64,000 nt of DNA from JAGPUQ01 sp963708735 (GTDB lineage: Bacteria; Pseudomonadota; Gammaproteobacteria; Pseudomonadales; Porticoccaceae): NCBI GenBank assembly GCA_963708735.1, contig CAVPTW010000009.1:14372-78371 (forward strand). The letters run 5' to 3'. Positions 32,716 to 42,196 of the stretch are shown here, in pieces. How positions within the stretch are numbered: the first letter of the stretch is position 1; each line of letters begins with the position of its first letter. The position numbers and the translations under genes were made by a program. The notes below the pieces were generated by a model. That model saw only the letters and a program-made list of their open reading frames with translations, searched no databases and was not told the origin of the DNA.

Positions 32716-34108
32716 CGACGACAAATCCATCCGCTGGGTAATGGAGCGCGCCCTCGAAAAAGCGGATATGACAGTGGAGTGCTTCGAGGATGCTCCAAGC
32801 GTTCTCAAGCGCCTGGATCGCGGCCTGCCCGATACCCTCATCAGCGACATTCGCATGCCCGGCATGAGTGGCCTGGAACTGCTCGATCGGTTGCGCCGGG
32901 AAAATCCCGCCATGCCGGTGATCATCACCACGGCTCACTCCGATCTCGATAGTGCCGTGGCGGCTTATCAGGGTGGCGCCTTCGAATACCTGCCCAAGCC
33001 GTTCAATATCGACGAGCTGGTCTCGGTGACCCGTCGCGCAATCGAATACGCGCGCGAGAAAAGCACGGCCGCAAAACCGATGGAAGCTGAAGTCTCCAAG
33101 GAAATCATCGGCGAAGCGCCGGCGATGCAGGAGGTCTTCCGCGCCATCGGTCGCCTCTCCCATTCGCACATCACGGTACTGATCAACGGTGAGTCAGGCA
33201 CCGGCAAGGAGCTGGTCGCGCGGGCACTCCATCGCCACAGTCCGCGTCGGGAACAGCCATTCATTGCGCTGAATATGGCGGCGATTCCTCATGATTTGAT
33301 TGAGTCGGAGCTGTTCGGCCACGAAAAGGGCGCCTTCACCGGGGCGGCCCAGCGCCGCGTGGGGCGCTTCGAGCAGGCCGATGGCGGCACTTTGTTCCTG
33401 GATGAAATCGGCGACATGCCGCCGGAAGCGCAAACCCGTCTGCTGCGCGTGCTGGCGGACCGCGAGTTCTACCGCGTCGGCGGCCACACCCCCGTCAAGG
33501 TCGATGTCCGGATCATCGCCGCGACCCACCAGAATCTCGAAATTCTGGTGGCCGAACACCGATTTCGCGAGGATCTGTTCCATCGCCTGAACGTGATTCG
33601 CATCCATCTGCCGCGGCTGTCGGATCGTCGCGAAGACCTTCCGCAACTCATGCAGCACTTCTTCAAGACGTCTGCCGAGGAGCTCAATGTCGAGCCCAAA
33701 GTACTGTCCCAGGAAGCCTCTGCGTACCTGTGCAGCCTGCCCTGGCCGGGTAACGTGCGGCAACTGGAAAACACCTGCCGCTGGCTGACGGTGATGGCGG
33801 CGGGGCGCGAGGTGCTTAAATCCGACCTCCCGCCCGAACTGCTTGCCATCGACACGCCGAGCCCCCGTGCCGCGGGCGACTGGGAGCAGTCCCTGCGGCG
33901 CTGGATCGGCAGTCAGCTGGCCAGCGGGGCGCATGACATCCTGGCCACGGCAACGCCCGCGTTTGAGCGCGCCGCGATCGAGACCGCGCTCGAGTACACT
34001 GCCGGCCGCAAGCGCGATGCCGCCGAACTGCTGGGCTGGGGGCGCAATACGCTGACCCGGAAAATACAGGAACTGGGCATTGCGGATGATCCCGACAGCG
34101 AGGCCTGA
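32690..34108 (+). CDS. ntrC: Nitrogen regulation response regulator NtrC
   Basis: A 472-residue sigma-54 activator. The receiver has the phosphoacceptor Asp in ISDIRMPGMSG. The AAA+ domain has GESGTGKELVARALH (Walker A), the GAFTGA sigma-54 contact loop and LFLDEIGDMP (Walker B). A Fis-type HTH is at the C-terminus (GRKRDAAELLGWGRNTLTRKI). It should act on the NtrC site and sigma-54 promoter found upstream of glnA. Its start lies inside ntrB. Confidence 0.97.
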   Translation: MKPTIWIVDDDKSIRWVMERALEKADMTVECFEDAPSVLKRLDRGLPDTLISDIRMPGMSGLELLDRLRRENPAMPVIITTAHSDLDSAVAAYQGGAFEYLPKPFNIDELVSVTRRAIEYAREKSTAAKPMEAEVSKEIIGEAPAMQEVFRAIGRLSHSHITVLINGESGTGKELVARALHRHSPRREQPFIALNMAAIPHDLIESELFGHEKGAFTGAAQRRVGRFEQADGGTLFLDEIGDMPPEAQTRLLRVLADREFYRVGGHTPVKVDVRIIAATHQNLEILVAEHRFREDLFHRLNVIRIHLPRLSDRREDLPQLMQHFFKTSAEELNVEPKVLSQEASAYLCSLPWPGNVRQLENTCRWLTVMAAGREVLKSDLPPELLAIDTPSPRAAGDWEQSLRRWIGSQLASGAHDILATATPAFERAAIETALEYTAGRKRDAAELLGWGRNTLTRKIQELGIADDPDSEA

Positions 34109-34134
34109 CCGGGACCGTCGGGGCCGGTCAGGCC
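34102..34134. terminator. Perfect inverted repeat between convergent ntrC and secB
   Basis: GGCCTGACCGG and CCGGTCAGGCC, 11 bases each with no mismatch, flank an 11-base loop and include the ntrC stop codon. There is no T-run, so intrinsic termination would be weak; it may be a two-way stop or stabilise the 3' ends. Confidence 0.5.
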
Positions 34135-34149
34135 CCTCAAGAGATTGTG

Positions 34150-34632
34150 CTAAGCGGCGGTTCCGTTAGCTGCGCGCTGGGCGGCGGCCTGGCGGTACAG
34201 CCCGTCGAAATTGATCGGGGGCAGCAACAGCGGAGGAAATCCGCCGCGAATCACGGCGCTGTCCACCGCCTCGCGCACATAGGGGAAGAGTACCGTTGGG
34301 CAGTGAACATTCAGTACCTGGGCCAGCTCCGCCTCCGCCAGACCGGAAATCATGAACACGCCCGCCTGATGAATTTCGACCAGATACAGCGTCTGCTCCC
34401 CATCCTTCAGGGTGACCGTCAGGGTCAACATCACTTCATAGCGATCCTGTTCCAGCCGGCGCACGCCGACGCCCATTTCCTGAGCCGCCTGCGCCTGTCC
34501 TTGCCGCGTGAGCACATCGGGGCCGGCGGGGGCTTCGAACGACATGTCCTTGACGTAGATCCGCTGAATGGCCATCTGGGGACCACGATCTTCGGAGGGG
34601 TTTCCGGTGCTGGCGTTACTGTCGGATGTCAT
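34150..34632 (-). CDS. secB: Protein-export chaperone SecB
   Basis: A 160-residue tetrameric chaperone that keeps precursors unfolded and passes them to SecA. The family blocks IYVKDMSFEAP, VLTLTVTLKDGEQTLYLVE, QAGVFMISG and FPYVREAVDSAVIRGGFPPLLLPPI are clear. It overlaps grxC by ATGA and is the last gene of yibN-grxC-secB, the usual proteobacterial order. Confidence 0.97.
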   Translation of the reverse strand: MTSDSNASTGNPSEDRGPQMAIQRIYVKDMSFEAPAGPDVLTRQGQAQAAQEMGVGVRRLEQDRYEVMLTLTVTLKDGEQTLYLVEIHQAGVFMISGLAEAELAQVLNVHCPTVLFPYVREAVDSAVIRGGFPPLLLPPINFDGLYRQAAAQRAANGTAA

Positions 34633-34919
34633 GCTTCGGGTTCTCCAGAAGTGTTGGGTGCGTTGGACGGGGCCAGTAGCGCGTCGAGCATGCCCTCGCG
34701 CTCCAGGGCCAGCAGGTCGGTAAACCCGCCGACGTGATAATCATCAATCCAGATCTGAGGGACCGTATCACGGCCGCTGCGGGCTTCCACCTCGCGGCGC
34801 AAGGCAGTGTTCCCGTCGACCGCGATATCCTCGAATGCCACGCCGCGCTGGCGCAGGAACAGGCGCGCCCCGACACAGTAGGGGCAGATGCGGGTACCGT
34901 AGAGCACCACCGAGGGCAT
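34629..34919 (-). CDS. grxC: Glutaredoxin 3
   Basis: A 96-residue glutathione-dependent thiol reductase with the dithiol motif CPYC at residues 12-15, the cis-Pro TVPQIWI and the GGFTDL glutathione-binding turn. The start at 34919 (MPSVVLYGTR) overlaps the stop of yibN by TGATG. Confidence 0.95.
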   Translation of the reverse strand: MPSVVLYGTRICPYCVGARLFLRQRGVAFEDIAVDGNTALRREVEARSGRDTVPQIWIDDYHVGGFTDLLALEREGMLDALLAPSNAPNTSGEPEA

Positions 34920-35329
34920 CAGGACACCACTGGCAGGCTCTGGCCCTGCCACTCGGCCATACCGCCGCGCAGGCGCTGCACCTTGAAGCCCGCGCGTCGC
35001 AAGGTGCGTCCGGCACCCGCCGCCTGCTGTCCGAGTTTGTCGACCAGAATCACGCTGCGCTCGCGCGCTGACTCCAGCTCAGCCAAACGGTCCTCGAGCT
35101 GCGCCAAGGGAATGTTGATCGCTTGATTGATATGCCCGGACTGGTACTCTTTCGGGTCACGAATATCGACCAGGATGGCCTCGCCGCCATTGAGCAGGCG
35201 CGTGACATCATGCACCGACAACTGCTTGCCGGCCTTGAAGTGCTCGATCACCACGAACAGGTAAACCAGCGCCAGAAACAGGCTGACCAGCAGCCACTGC
35301 TCGCTGACAAACACCAGTAAATTAGCCAC
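34919..35329 (-). CDS. yibN: Membrane-anchored rhodanese-like protein YibN
   Basis: A 136-residue protein with one N-terminal helix (about residues 10-30) and a rhodanese domain (VDIRDPKEYQSGHINQAINIPL). The loop that should carry the persulfide cysteine reads ILVDKLGQQA, with Asp in the Cys position, so sulfur transfer is unlikely; YibN proteins generally lack it. A GTG start at 35329 is proposed, behind a CGAGG site. It leads the operon with grxC and secB. Confidence 0.85.
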   Translation of the reverse strand: MANLLVFVSEQWLLVSLFLALVYLFVVIEHFKAGKQLSVHDVTRLLNGGEAILVDIRDPKEYQSGHINQAINIPLAQLEDRLAELESARERSVILVDKLGQQAAGAGRTLRRAGFKVQRLRGGMAEWQGQSLPVVS

Positions 35330-35494
35330 CCGCAACCTCGTTACGCTGCCGCCACCTGAACGGCGACGTAGTATACACAGGCACTTCGCCCCCCGCTGTT
35401 GCCGTCGGCGCGGCCGCGCCAAATAGTTTTTCCCGCCCCGAGCCAGTACCATGGCGTCCTTTTCCGCAACCCCCTACAGGGCAGTATTCCGCAG

Positions 35495-37069
35495 ATGGAA
35501 AATGGCAAACGCCCCATGGTTTTGCTGATCCTGGACGGCTGGGGATACAGCGAAACGAGCGCTCACAACGCCCTCCGCGCGGCGCGCATCCCGGTCTGGA
35601 ACGGGCTCTGGGCGCGGTGTCCCCACACCCTCATTTCGGGCTCGGGCCTCGATGTCGGGTTGCCCGCAGGCCAGATGGGCAACTCGGAAGTCGGCCACAT
35701 GACGCTGGGAGCCGGCCGGGTTTTGTACCAGGCCTTCACCCGCATCAATGCCGCGCTCGCCAATGGCGAGTTCGACGCCAACCCGGTCTATGGCGCGGCG
35801 GTTGATCGCGCCATCGCGGCGGGCGGCGCGGTACATGTGCTGGGACTGCTGTCTCCGGGCGGGGTCCACAGCCACGAAGAACACCTCCGGGCCGCCGTCG
35901 CGCTGGCGGCAAAACGCGGCGCGCGGCGCGTGTATCTGCACGCCTTCCTGGACGGTCGGGACACGCCGCCGCGCAGTGCAGAAGCATCCCTGCAACGCAC
36001 GCAAGAGGTTTTTGCCACCCTGCGTTGCGGGCGCATCGCGTCGATCTGCGGTCGCTACTACGCCATGGATCGGGACAATCGCTGGGATCGCACCGAGCGC
36101 GCCTACGACATGCTGACCGCGGCAACGGCGCCGTTTCGGGAAGCCGATCCGATCAGCGCACTGCGCGCCGCCTATGCGCGCGGCGAAAGCGACGAATTCG
36201 TGCAGCCCACCCTGGTACAAGGCCCCGATGAAGCGGCGGCACCGATTCGCACGGGCGATGCGGTTATCTTCATGAACTTCCGGCCCGATCGCGCGCGCCA
36301 GCTTACCCGGGCGCTGGTCGAACCGGATTTCGCCGGGTTTGCGCGCAAGCAGTGGCCAAAGGTGAGCGATTTTGTCACCACCACCGAGTACGAAGCGGGC
36401 CTGCCGGTGCACTGTGCCTTTCCGCCGGTGTCGCTCACCAACGGGCTTGGCGAATATCTGGCGAACCTGGGGAAAACCCAGCTCCGCATCGCCGAGACCG
36501 AGAAATACGCCCACGTGACCTTCTTTTTCAGCGGCGGTCGCGAAGCCTGCTATCCGGGCGAGGAGCGCATCCTGATCCCGTCGCCCCAGGTGGCGACCTA
36601 TGACCTCAAACCCGAAATGAGCGCGTTCGAGGTTACCGACCGGCTCGTCGAAGCCATCTCCGAACGCCGTTTTGACTTGATCGTGTGCAATTTCGCCAAC
36701 GGCGACATGGTCGGCCACACGGGGATCTTTGCCGCCGCCGTACAGGCTGCCGAGGCCGTCGATATCTGCATCGGGCGCATTGTCGCGGCCCTGAAGACCG
36801 TCCAGGGCCAGTGCCTGATCACCGCCGATCACGGCAACCTGGAGCTGATGGAGGAAAACGGCCAGCCGCTTACCTCCCACACCACGCTGCCGGTGCCCCT
36901 GGTCTATGTCGGTCCCCGGAACGTCGCCCTGGCTGCGGGCGGCACGCTGGCCGATGTCGCGCCGACCCTGCTGGCGCTGATGGACCTCCCGCCGCCGATG
37001 GAAATGACTGGCCACTCGCTGCTGGTCACGGATTCCGGCGAACCCCGGAGCACGCGAGCGCGGGGGTGA
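35495..37069 (+). CDS. gpmI: Cofactor-independent phosphoglycerate mutase
   Basis: A 524-residue Mn-dependent enzyme interconverting 3- and 2-phosphoglycerate, of alkaline-phosphatase fold. The phosphoserine nucleophile is in GNSEVGHMTLGAG (near residue 65), and metal ligands appear in LILDGWG, GDMVGHTG and ITADHGN. The ATG at 35495 gives the standard start. It overlaps envC by GTGA and is divergent from yibN. Confidence 0.96.
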   Translation: MENGKRPMVLLILDGWGYSETSAHNALRAARIPVWNGLWARCPHTLISGSGLDVGLPAGQMGNSEVGHMTLGAGRVLYQAFTRINAALANGEFDANPVYGAAVDRAIAAGGAVHVLGLLSPGGVHSHEEHLRAAVALAAKRGARRVYLHAFLDGRDTPPRSAEASLQRTQEVFATLRCGRIASICGRYYAMDRDNRWDRTERAYDMLTAATAPFREADPISALRAAYARGESDEFVQPTLVQGPDEAAAPIRTGDAVIFMNFRPDRARQLTRALVEPDFAGFARKQWPKVSDFVTTTEYEAGLPVHCAFPPVSLTNGLGEYLANLGKTQLRIAETEKYAHVTFFFSGGREACYPGEERILIPSPQVATYDLKPEMSAFEVTDRLVEAISERRFDLIVCNFANGDMVGHTGIFAAAVQAAEAVDICIGRIVAALKTVQGQCLITADHGNLELMEENGQPLTSHTTLPVPLVYVGPRNVALAAGGTLADVAPTLLALMDLPPPMEMTGHSLLVTDSGEPRSTRARG

Positions 37070-38181
37070 AACGCGTTGCGCTCGCCTGGTGCCTTGCCGG
37101 CCTCGCCGCGGGTGCGGGCGCCGGGGACGATGCCGGCAAATTGCAGAAACTGCGCGGCGAGATCGGCGCTCACGAGCAACGCGTGCAACAAACCGACGCC
37201 CAGCGGGCCGCGCTGGAGCGCCAACTCCAGCAAGCCGAGACCAGTCTTGCCGAACTGCACGAGCGCCACACCCGCCTCGCCCAGCGCGTCGCCGCCGGCG
37301 AGACGGAACTGAGCGCCCTGGGCAAGCAGCGAGCGGCGCTCCAGCAGACCGCGACACAACAGTTACAGCGCCTCGCCTCCGACGCCGCAGTCGCGTACCG
37401 GCTCGGGCGCAGTGAACCCCTGAAAATGCTGCTCAACATGGAGGATCCCCAGCAGGCTCACCGCATGATGGCCTATTACGGCCGTTTCGTTGCCGCGCGC
37501 GCCGGGCAGCTGACGCGCTACCAGACCAGCCTTCAGGAACTTGACGCCGCCACCGCCGCCATCGCGGCGCGCCAGGCGCGGCTGGAGGCCGACCGCGTCG
37601 CCCTGAGCGATGTCCTGCGTCAGCAGCAAGCGCAGCAGGCAGGGCGACGCGAGACCATGGCAGCACTCGAGCGCGACCTGAAGGATGAACGCACGCGACT
37701 GAGTCGGCTGAAAGTCGAGGAGCGGCGTCTGCAGGAAGTACTCGATCAGCTGGCCCGCGGTACCAACCCGGACAGCGACGGTCCGTTCGCGAAGCAGGCC
37801 GGGAAACTGCCGTGGCCGGTAAATGGCAAGCCGCTCAATCGCTTCGGCGCCAGTCGTGCCAGCGCATTACCCTGGACCGGCTGGATGATCGAAGTCCAAG
37901 AGGGTAGCGAGGTCCGCGCCATCCACGCCGGCACCGTGGTGTTCGCGGACTATCTGCGCGGTCACGGACAACTCATCATCGTCGATCACGGAAGTGGTTA
38001 TCTCAGCCTGTATGCGCACAATCAGGCCCTGCTCAAGGATATCGGGGCGCAGGTACAGGGCGGCGAGGTGATCGCCCGCGCCGGATCGAGCGGCGGCCTC
38101 GAGCACAGTGCGCTCTATTTCGAGATCCGGCATGCCGGAAAAACCCTGGACCCGGCCACCTGGCTGCGCAAACGAAGTTAA
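37066..38181 (+). CDS. envC: Murein hydrolase activator EnvC
   Basis: A 371-residue periplasmic divisome factor that activates amidases AmiA/B. A signal segment (about 1-20), a long coiled coil (about 25-240) and a C-terminal LytM domain are visible. The LytM zinc ligands are degenerate: the first His/Asp motif is missing, and the HLHFEIR signature reads ALYFEIR, as expected for an activator without its own activity. The start is GTG at 37066, coupled to the gpmI stop. Confidence 0.93.
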   Translation: MKRVALAWCLAGLAAGAGAGDDAGKLQKLRGEIGAHEQRVQQTDAQRAALERQLQQAETSLAELHERHTRLAQRVAAGETELSALGKQRAALQQTATQQLQRLASDAAVAYRLGRSEPLKMLLNMEDPQQAHRMMAYYGRFVAARAGQLTRYQTSLQELDAATAAIAARQARLEADRVALSDVLRQQQAQQAGRRETMAALERDLKDERTRLSRLKVEERRLQEVLDQLARGTNPDSDGPFAKQAGKLPWPVNGKPLNRFGASRASALPWTGWMIEVQEGSEVRAIHAGTVVFADYLRGHGQLIIVDHGSGYLSLYAHNQALLKDIGAQVQGGEVIARAGSSGGLEHSALYFEIRHAGKTLDPATWLRKRS

Positions 38182-38287
38182 TCCGCGGCCCGGGCCGTCG
38201 GCTGCCACCGTCACCCTGACCGGGCATGCCACACTGTTATGATTGCCGCGCGGCTTACCGTATTCGCGTACCGAGGACCCCGATGTC

Positions 38288-39565
38288 ATGAAATTGCGTC
38301 ACCTGATCCCCTGTCTGCTCGGCGCTGCGGCCTGTGCCTTCGCCGCCGAATCCGGCGACCCGCCGGCCCGGCTGCCCCTCGATGAACTGCAGCTCTTCGC
38401 TCAGGTGTTCGACCAGGTGCGCAATGCCTACGTCGAGGAAATCGATGACCGAGTCCTGCTGCAGAAAGCCGTGACAGGGCTGCTCGGACAGCTCGACCCA
38501 CACTCCGCCTTTCTCGAAGCCGAGTCCTACACTGAACTTAAAGAGCACACCACGGGAGAGTTCGGCGGCATCGGTGTCGAGCTCGGGCTCGACCGCGGTT
38601 ATGTGAGCGTAATCTCGCCCATCGACGACACGCCGGCCGCGCGCGCCGGGTTGCGGCCAGGAGACCTGATCCTGCAACTGGACGACCGCTCCACCCAGGG
38701 CATGAGCCTGGAGGAAGCGATTTCCCTGATGCGCGGGACCAAGGGCAGCACCATCAAGCTCACGATAGGGCGAGAAGGGGCGACCGAACCCTTGGTACTG
38801 ACGATCAAGCGCGACATGATCGCCATCAAGAGTGTCCGCAAGGAGATGCTGGAGCCGGGATTCGCGTATCTGCGCATCGCCCAGTTCCAGGAACAAACCG
38901 GCCCCGAATTCACTCGCGCCATCGCCGAGCTGCGCAAACAGGAACCCGCGCTCAAGGGTGTGGTAATTGATCTGCGCAACAACCCGGGCGGGCTGCTGCC
39001 GGCCTCGATCGAGGTGGCCGATGCGCTGCTCGACAGCGGCCTTATCGTCTACACCGAGGGTCGCATCGCATCCGCCAACACCCGGACCATGGCGACCCCT
39101 GGCGATGCCCTGGCGGGGATTCCGCTCGCAGTGCTGGTCAACGAAGGTACCGCGTCGGCTGCAGAGATCGTCGCCGGCGCACTCAAGGATCATCGCCGTG
39201 CCCTGATCGTCGGCACCAAGAGCTTCGGCAAGGGTTCCGTACAAACGGTGCTGCCACTGCCAGACGGACGCGCGATCAAACTGACCACCGCGCGTTACTT
39301 CACGCCCAGCGGCAACTCCATCCAGGCCGACGGGATCCAGCCCGATGTGGAGGTGCGCCGCGCCGAAGTGCGCGAACTCGAACCCGGCTTCGTGATCAAG
39401 GAGTCAAACCTTGAGGGACACCTGGAGAGTGGCAGGAAACAGCCGTCGTCGAACCATGACGCTGACTCCGGAAAATCTGTCGATAATCAGCTCCATGAAG
39501 CGGTCAACCTGCTCAAGGCGCTGGCGCTGTTCAGCCGACCGACGGATCCGCTGGCGGACCAGTGA
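38288..39565 (+). CDS. ctpA: Carboxy-terminal processing protease (S41)
   Basis: A 425-residue exported serine protease: signal peptide (about 1-20), PDZ domain (about 90-165, GGIGVELGLDRGYVSVISP), and the S41 core. The catalytic Ser is in NEGTASAAEIVAGAL and the Lys in GTKSFGKGSVQT. It matches CtpA rather than the larger Prc. In many proteobacteria it follows envC, as here, 106 bases downstream. Confidence 0.95.
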   Translation: MKLRHLIPCLLGAAACAFAAESGDPPARLPLDELQLFAQVFDQVRNAYVEEIDDRVLLQKAVTGLLGQLDPHSAFLEAESYTELKEHTTGEFGGIGVELGLDRGYVSVISPIDDTPAARAGLRPGDLILQLDDRSTQGMSLEEAISLMRGTKGSTIKLTIGREGATEPLVLTIKRDMIAIKSVRKEMLEPGFAYLRIAQFQEQTGPEFTRAIAELRKQEPALKGVVIDLRNNPGGLLPASIEVADALLDSGLIVYTEGRIASANTRTMATPGDALAGIPLAVLVNEGTASAAEIVAGALKDHRRALIVGTKSFGKGSVQTVLPLPDGRAIKLTTARYFTPSGNSIQADGIQPDVEVRRAEVRELEPGFVIKESNLEGHLESGRKQPSSNHDADSGKSVDNQLHEAVNLLKALALFSRPTDPLADQ

Positions 39566-39794
39566 GCTTGCAAGCCTGCGCCGGGTTGCTGTACAAAGAG
39601 ACGAGTGCATGGAACGCGGTCGTCGTCAGACGGACAGCGCCCCCAGATCGCGCGGTGTACGGAGTGCCGGAGTGACGGAAGTCTTCTGCAACCGCGTTTC
39701 GCAGAAGACCGGGCAAGGGATCCAGGATCCACCGCAACCAGTTCGTGCAGCGGCAATACGCGGCACCCACACAATACAGGCAATGGTTATGGCT

Positions 39795-40085
39795 ATGACC
39801 GAGACTCTGGCCCCACAGGTTTCGTACCTGCCGCGCACCGGCGAGCAGGCCGTGCCTGAGGTAATCACCGCCCGCAACAGCCGGGTTTTCCAGGGCTCTG
39901 GCGGCTGGTACTTCAGCACGCGTGAAAAAGTGACCCTGGGTCCGTTTCCGGCGCCCGAGAAAGCCGAAGCGGCCGTGGCGGATTTTCTGATGTTCATCAA
40001 AAGTGCGCCACCGCGTGTGATCAATGTGTTCAAGGGCGGTCGGCGACCACCGACGGCCTCCGGGTCTGCGGCCACCTCCGGCTGA
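39795..40085 (+). CDS. DUF6316-like small protein
   Basis: A 96-residue protein centred on RVFQGSGGWYFSTREKVTLGPF, which resembles a small gammaproteobacterial family of unknown function (DUF6316). Three in-frame ATGs (39783, 39789, 39795) are possible starts; the last was taken. The 229 bases before it carry no clear gene. Confidence 0.65.
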   Translation: MTETLAPQVSYLPRTGEQAVPEVITARNSRVFQGSGGWYFSTREKVTLGPFPAPEKAEAAVADFLMFIKSAPPRVINVFKGGRRPPTASGSAATSG

Positions 40086-40227
40086 CTTGACTGTCATCCG
40101 GCGCGCCCGCTGGATTCGCGGGCGGCCGATAAACTGCAGGTGATCGCCATCCGCACCGGTGTGCGATGCTCGTTTCCGGTCCTGTTGTTCTGTCGGTCAC
40201 GATGCGCCTCGCGACATTTTCCGGTAC

Positions 40228-41001
40228 TCAGCGCACCGGTACGCCCTGCGCAGCCATGAATGCCTTGGCCTCCGCGATACTGTATTCCCCGAAGTGAAAG
40301 ATGCTCGCGGCCAGTACCGCGTCCGCGCCGCCCTTCTGTACGCCATCCACCAGGTGCTGCAGGTTGCCCACACCCCCGGACGCAATCACCGGCACGCTCA
40401 CAGCGTCGCTGACCGCACGCGTCAATTCCAGATCGAAGCCATCGCGGGTGCCGTCCCGGTCCATGCTGGTCAGCAGGATTTCGCCCGCGCCGAGCGCCGC
40501 CACGCGCCGCGCCCAGGCCACGGCATCGATGCCGGTCCCGCGGCGCCCGCCATGGGTGAAGACCTCCCAGCGCGGCGCTTCGCCCGGCGCGCTGACCCGT
40601 TTGGCATCAATGGCGACCACAATGCACTGGCTGCCGAAGCGCGCCGCCGCCAACCGCACGAATTCAGGGTCATTCACCGCCGCCGAGTTGATGCCCACCT
40701 TGTCGGCGCCCGCCCGCAGCAGGGCCTTGATGTCGTCGAGCGTGCGCACTCCGCCGCCGACGGTCAGGGGAATGAACACCGCCGCCGCCATGCGGGCAAC
40801 CGTATGAAGCGTGGTGTCGCGGCCTTCGTGGCTCGCCGTGATATCGAGAAACGTGATCTCATCGGCGCCGGCCGCGTCATAGCGCCGCGCCACTTCCACC
40901 GGATCGCCCGCATCGCGGATATCGACGAAGCGCACGCCCTTCACCACGCGCCCGGCGTCCACGTCGAGGCAGGGGATGATGCGTCTGGCAAGCTTGGTCA
41001 T
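40228..41001 (-). CDS. hisF: Imidazole glycerol phosphate synthase cyclase subunit
   Basis: A 257-residue TIM barrel that makes IGP and AICAR from PRFAR with ammonia from HisH. The catalytic Asp residues lie in IIPCLDVDAGRVVKG and VVAIDAKR, and the phosphate sites are in TVGGGVR and IASGGVGN. No other his gene is in the window; it ends the riboflavin/pgpA gene run, 59 bases after the protease gene. Confidence 0.97.
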   Translation of the reverse strand: MTKLARRIIPCLDVDAGRVVKGVRFVDIRDAGDPVEVARRYDAAGADEITFLDITASHEGRDTTLHTVARMAAAVFIPLTVGGGVRTLDDIKALLRAGADKVGINSAAVNDPEFVRLAAARFGSQCIVVAIDAKRVSAPGEAPRWEVFTHGGRRGTGIDAVAWARRVAALGAGEILLTSMDRDGTRDGFDLELTRAVSDAVSVPVIASGGVGNLQHLVDGVQKGGADAVLAASIFHFGEYSIAEAKAFMAAQGVPVR

Positions 41002-41060
41002 GATGGAATCTCGATTGGACTGAAAGGGTTGCAACGGATTACTCGACCGGCATCCGCGGA

Positions 41061-41699
41061 TCAATATTTCTGCCGCAGCACCATGACGCCGGCTTCCTCC
41101 GTCATCTCGACCTTGGTGAGAAAGCTGTTGCCGAGCAGTACCGACGCGGGGTAGGCCCCGGCGACGACGGTGGCAGGAATCCGATGCAGGGTGATCGGCC
41201 CGATACTGACCGTCGCCAGCGTCAACTCGCGGGATTCGGCCACGCCACTCGCGGTACTGGTCGCGCCCCGGCGCCCTTCGCGCCACTTCAAACCGAGACG
41301 CTCGGCATCCACGCTGCTCATGGCAATGGTGGTGGCGCCGGTGTCGACCATGAAGCGCACACTGTGCCCGTTGATGCTGCCGCCCACGAAATGATGGCCT
41401 TGTTCGCCGCGCGGGATCCTCACTTCGGCAAATTCCGCTTCTGCATAACTGGCCGCGATACGTTGCGACAAGGCCAGCGGGACACGCTTGCCGTCCATTT
41501 CCAGCATCGCCCCCTTGCTGTCGCTCGCTATCAGTCTTACCCCTTCCGGTGCCGTTTCGCCGACCTTCAGCAGTCGCTGAACACCGTTGATATCGAGCAT
41601 CGCCCGACCCTTGAACAGGGCGATGGCCTGCACCTCGGGCGCCGCCATCGCGCCGGCGCTCGCCAGCACCAGACACAAGCCCGCGAGCCATCGCCTCAC
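41061..41699 (-). CDS. Retropepsin-like aspartic protease (TIGR02281 type)
   Basis: A 212-residue exported protein. A signal peptide (about 1-20) and a 60-residue N-terminal domain precede a single-domain aspartic protease with VDTGATTIAMS as the catalytic Asp loop and LGNSFLTKVEM near the end. It should dimerise like retropepsins. Targets are unknown. The start is GTG at 41699, sharing GTGA with the pgpA stop. Confidence 0.85.
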   Translation of the reverse strand: MRRWLAGLCLVLASAGAMAAPEVQAIALFKGRAMLDINGVQRLLKVGETAPEGVRLIASDSKGAMLEMDGKRVPLALSQRIAASYAEAEFAEVRIPRGEQGHHFVGGSINGHSVRFMVDTGATTIAMSSVDAERLGLKWREGRRGATSTASGVAESRELTLATVSIGPITLHRIPATVVAGAYPASVLLGNSFLTKVEMTEEAGVMVLRQKY

Positions 41700-42196
41700 A
41701 GTGCGCCTCCCGCCATGCGCAGCATCAGACCGGCAAACAACCCCGCCACCAGATCGTCCGCCATGATGCCCAGGCCACCTTTGCAACGCCGATCGAACCA
41801 GGCGATCGGCCAGGGTTTCACGATATCGAAAATCCGGAACAGCACAAAGCTTGCGACCCACCAGCCGAGCCCGGCAGGCGCCAGGCACAGCGTCAGCCAG
41901 AGTCCCGCAAACTCGTCCCAGACGATGCCAGGATGATCGGGGGCGTCCAGTCGCCGGGCCGCGACGCCGCAGATGGCAATACCGGCGGCGACTACCGAGC
42001 CAAGCAACCACCACAGCGCCGACGTGGGCAGCGTGAACGGCAAGCAGGTGAATCCGGCGGCGAGCGCAAGCGCGACGAGCGAACCCGCCGTGCCCGGTGC
42101 GCGCGGGGCCAGGCCGCTGCCAAATCCGAAGGCCAGCAGCAGGACCGGCTCGCGCAGCAACCGGGAGAACGACGGCAGGGGCGCGGCCGCTTTCAA
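41696..42196 (-). CDS. pgpA: Phosphatidylglycerophosphatase A
   Basis: A 166-residue membrane enzyme that dephosphorylates PGP to phosphatidylglycerol. GFGSGLAPRAPGTAGSL, WDEFAGLWLTL and GIMADDLVAGLFAG are the family motifs with the acidic metal-binding residues. It overlaps thiL by four bases; the thiL-pgpA pair after nusB is a standard order. Confidence 0.95.
   Translation of the reverse strand: MKAAAPLPSFSRLLREPVLLLAFGFGSGLAPRAPGTAGSLVALALAAGFTCLPFTLPTSALWWLLGSVVAAGIAICGVAARRLDAPDHPGIVWDEFAGLWLTLCLAPAGLGWWVASFVLFRIFDIVKPWPIAWFDRRCKGGLGIMADDLVAGLFAGLMLRMAGGAL

Noticed and set aside
40105..40123. GCCCGC/GCGGGC hairpin between DUF6316 and hisF.
   Set aside because: Short stem without a T-run; in 60-65 percent GC DNA such pairs are frequent by chance.
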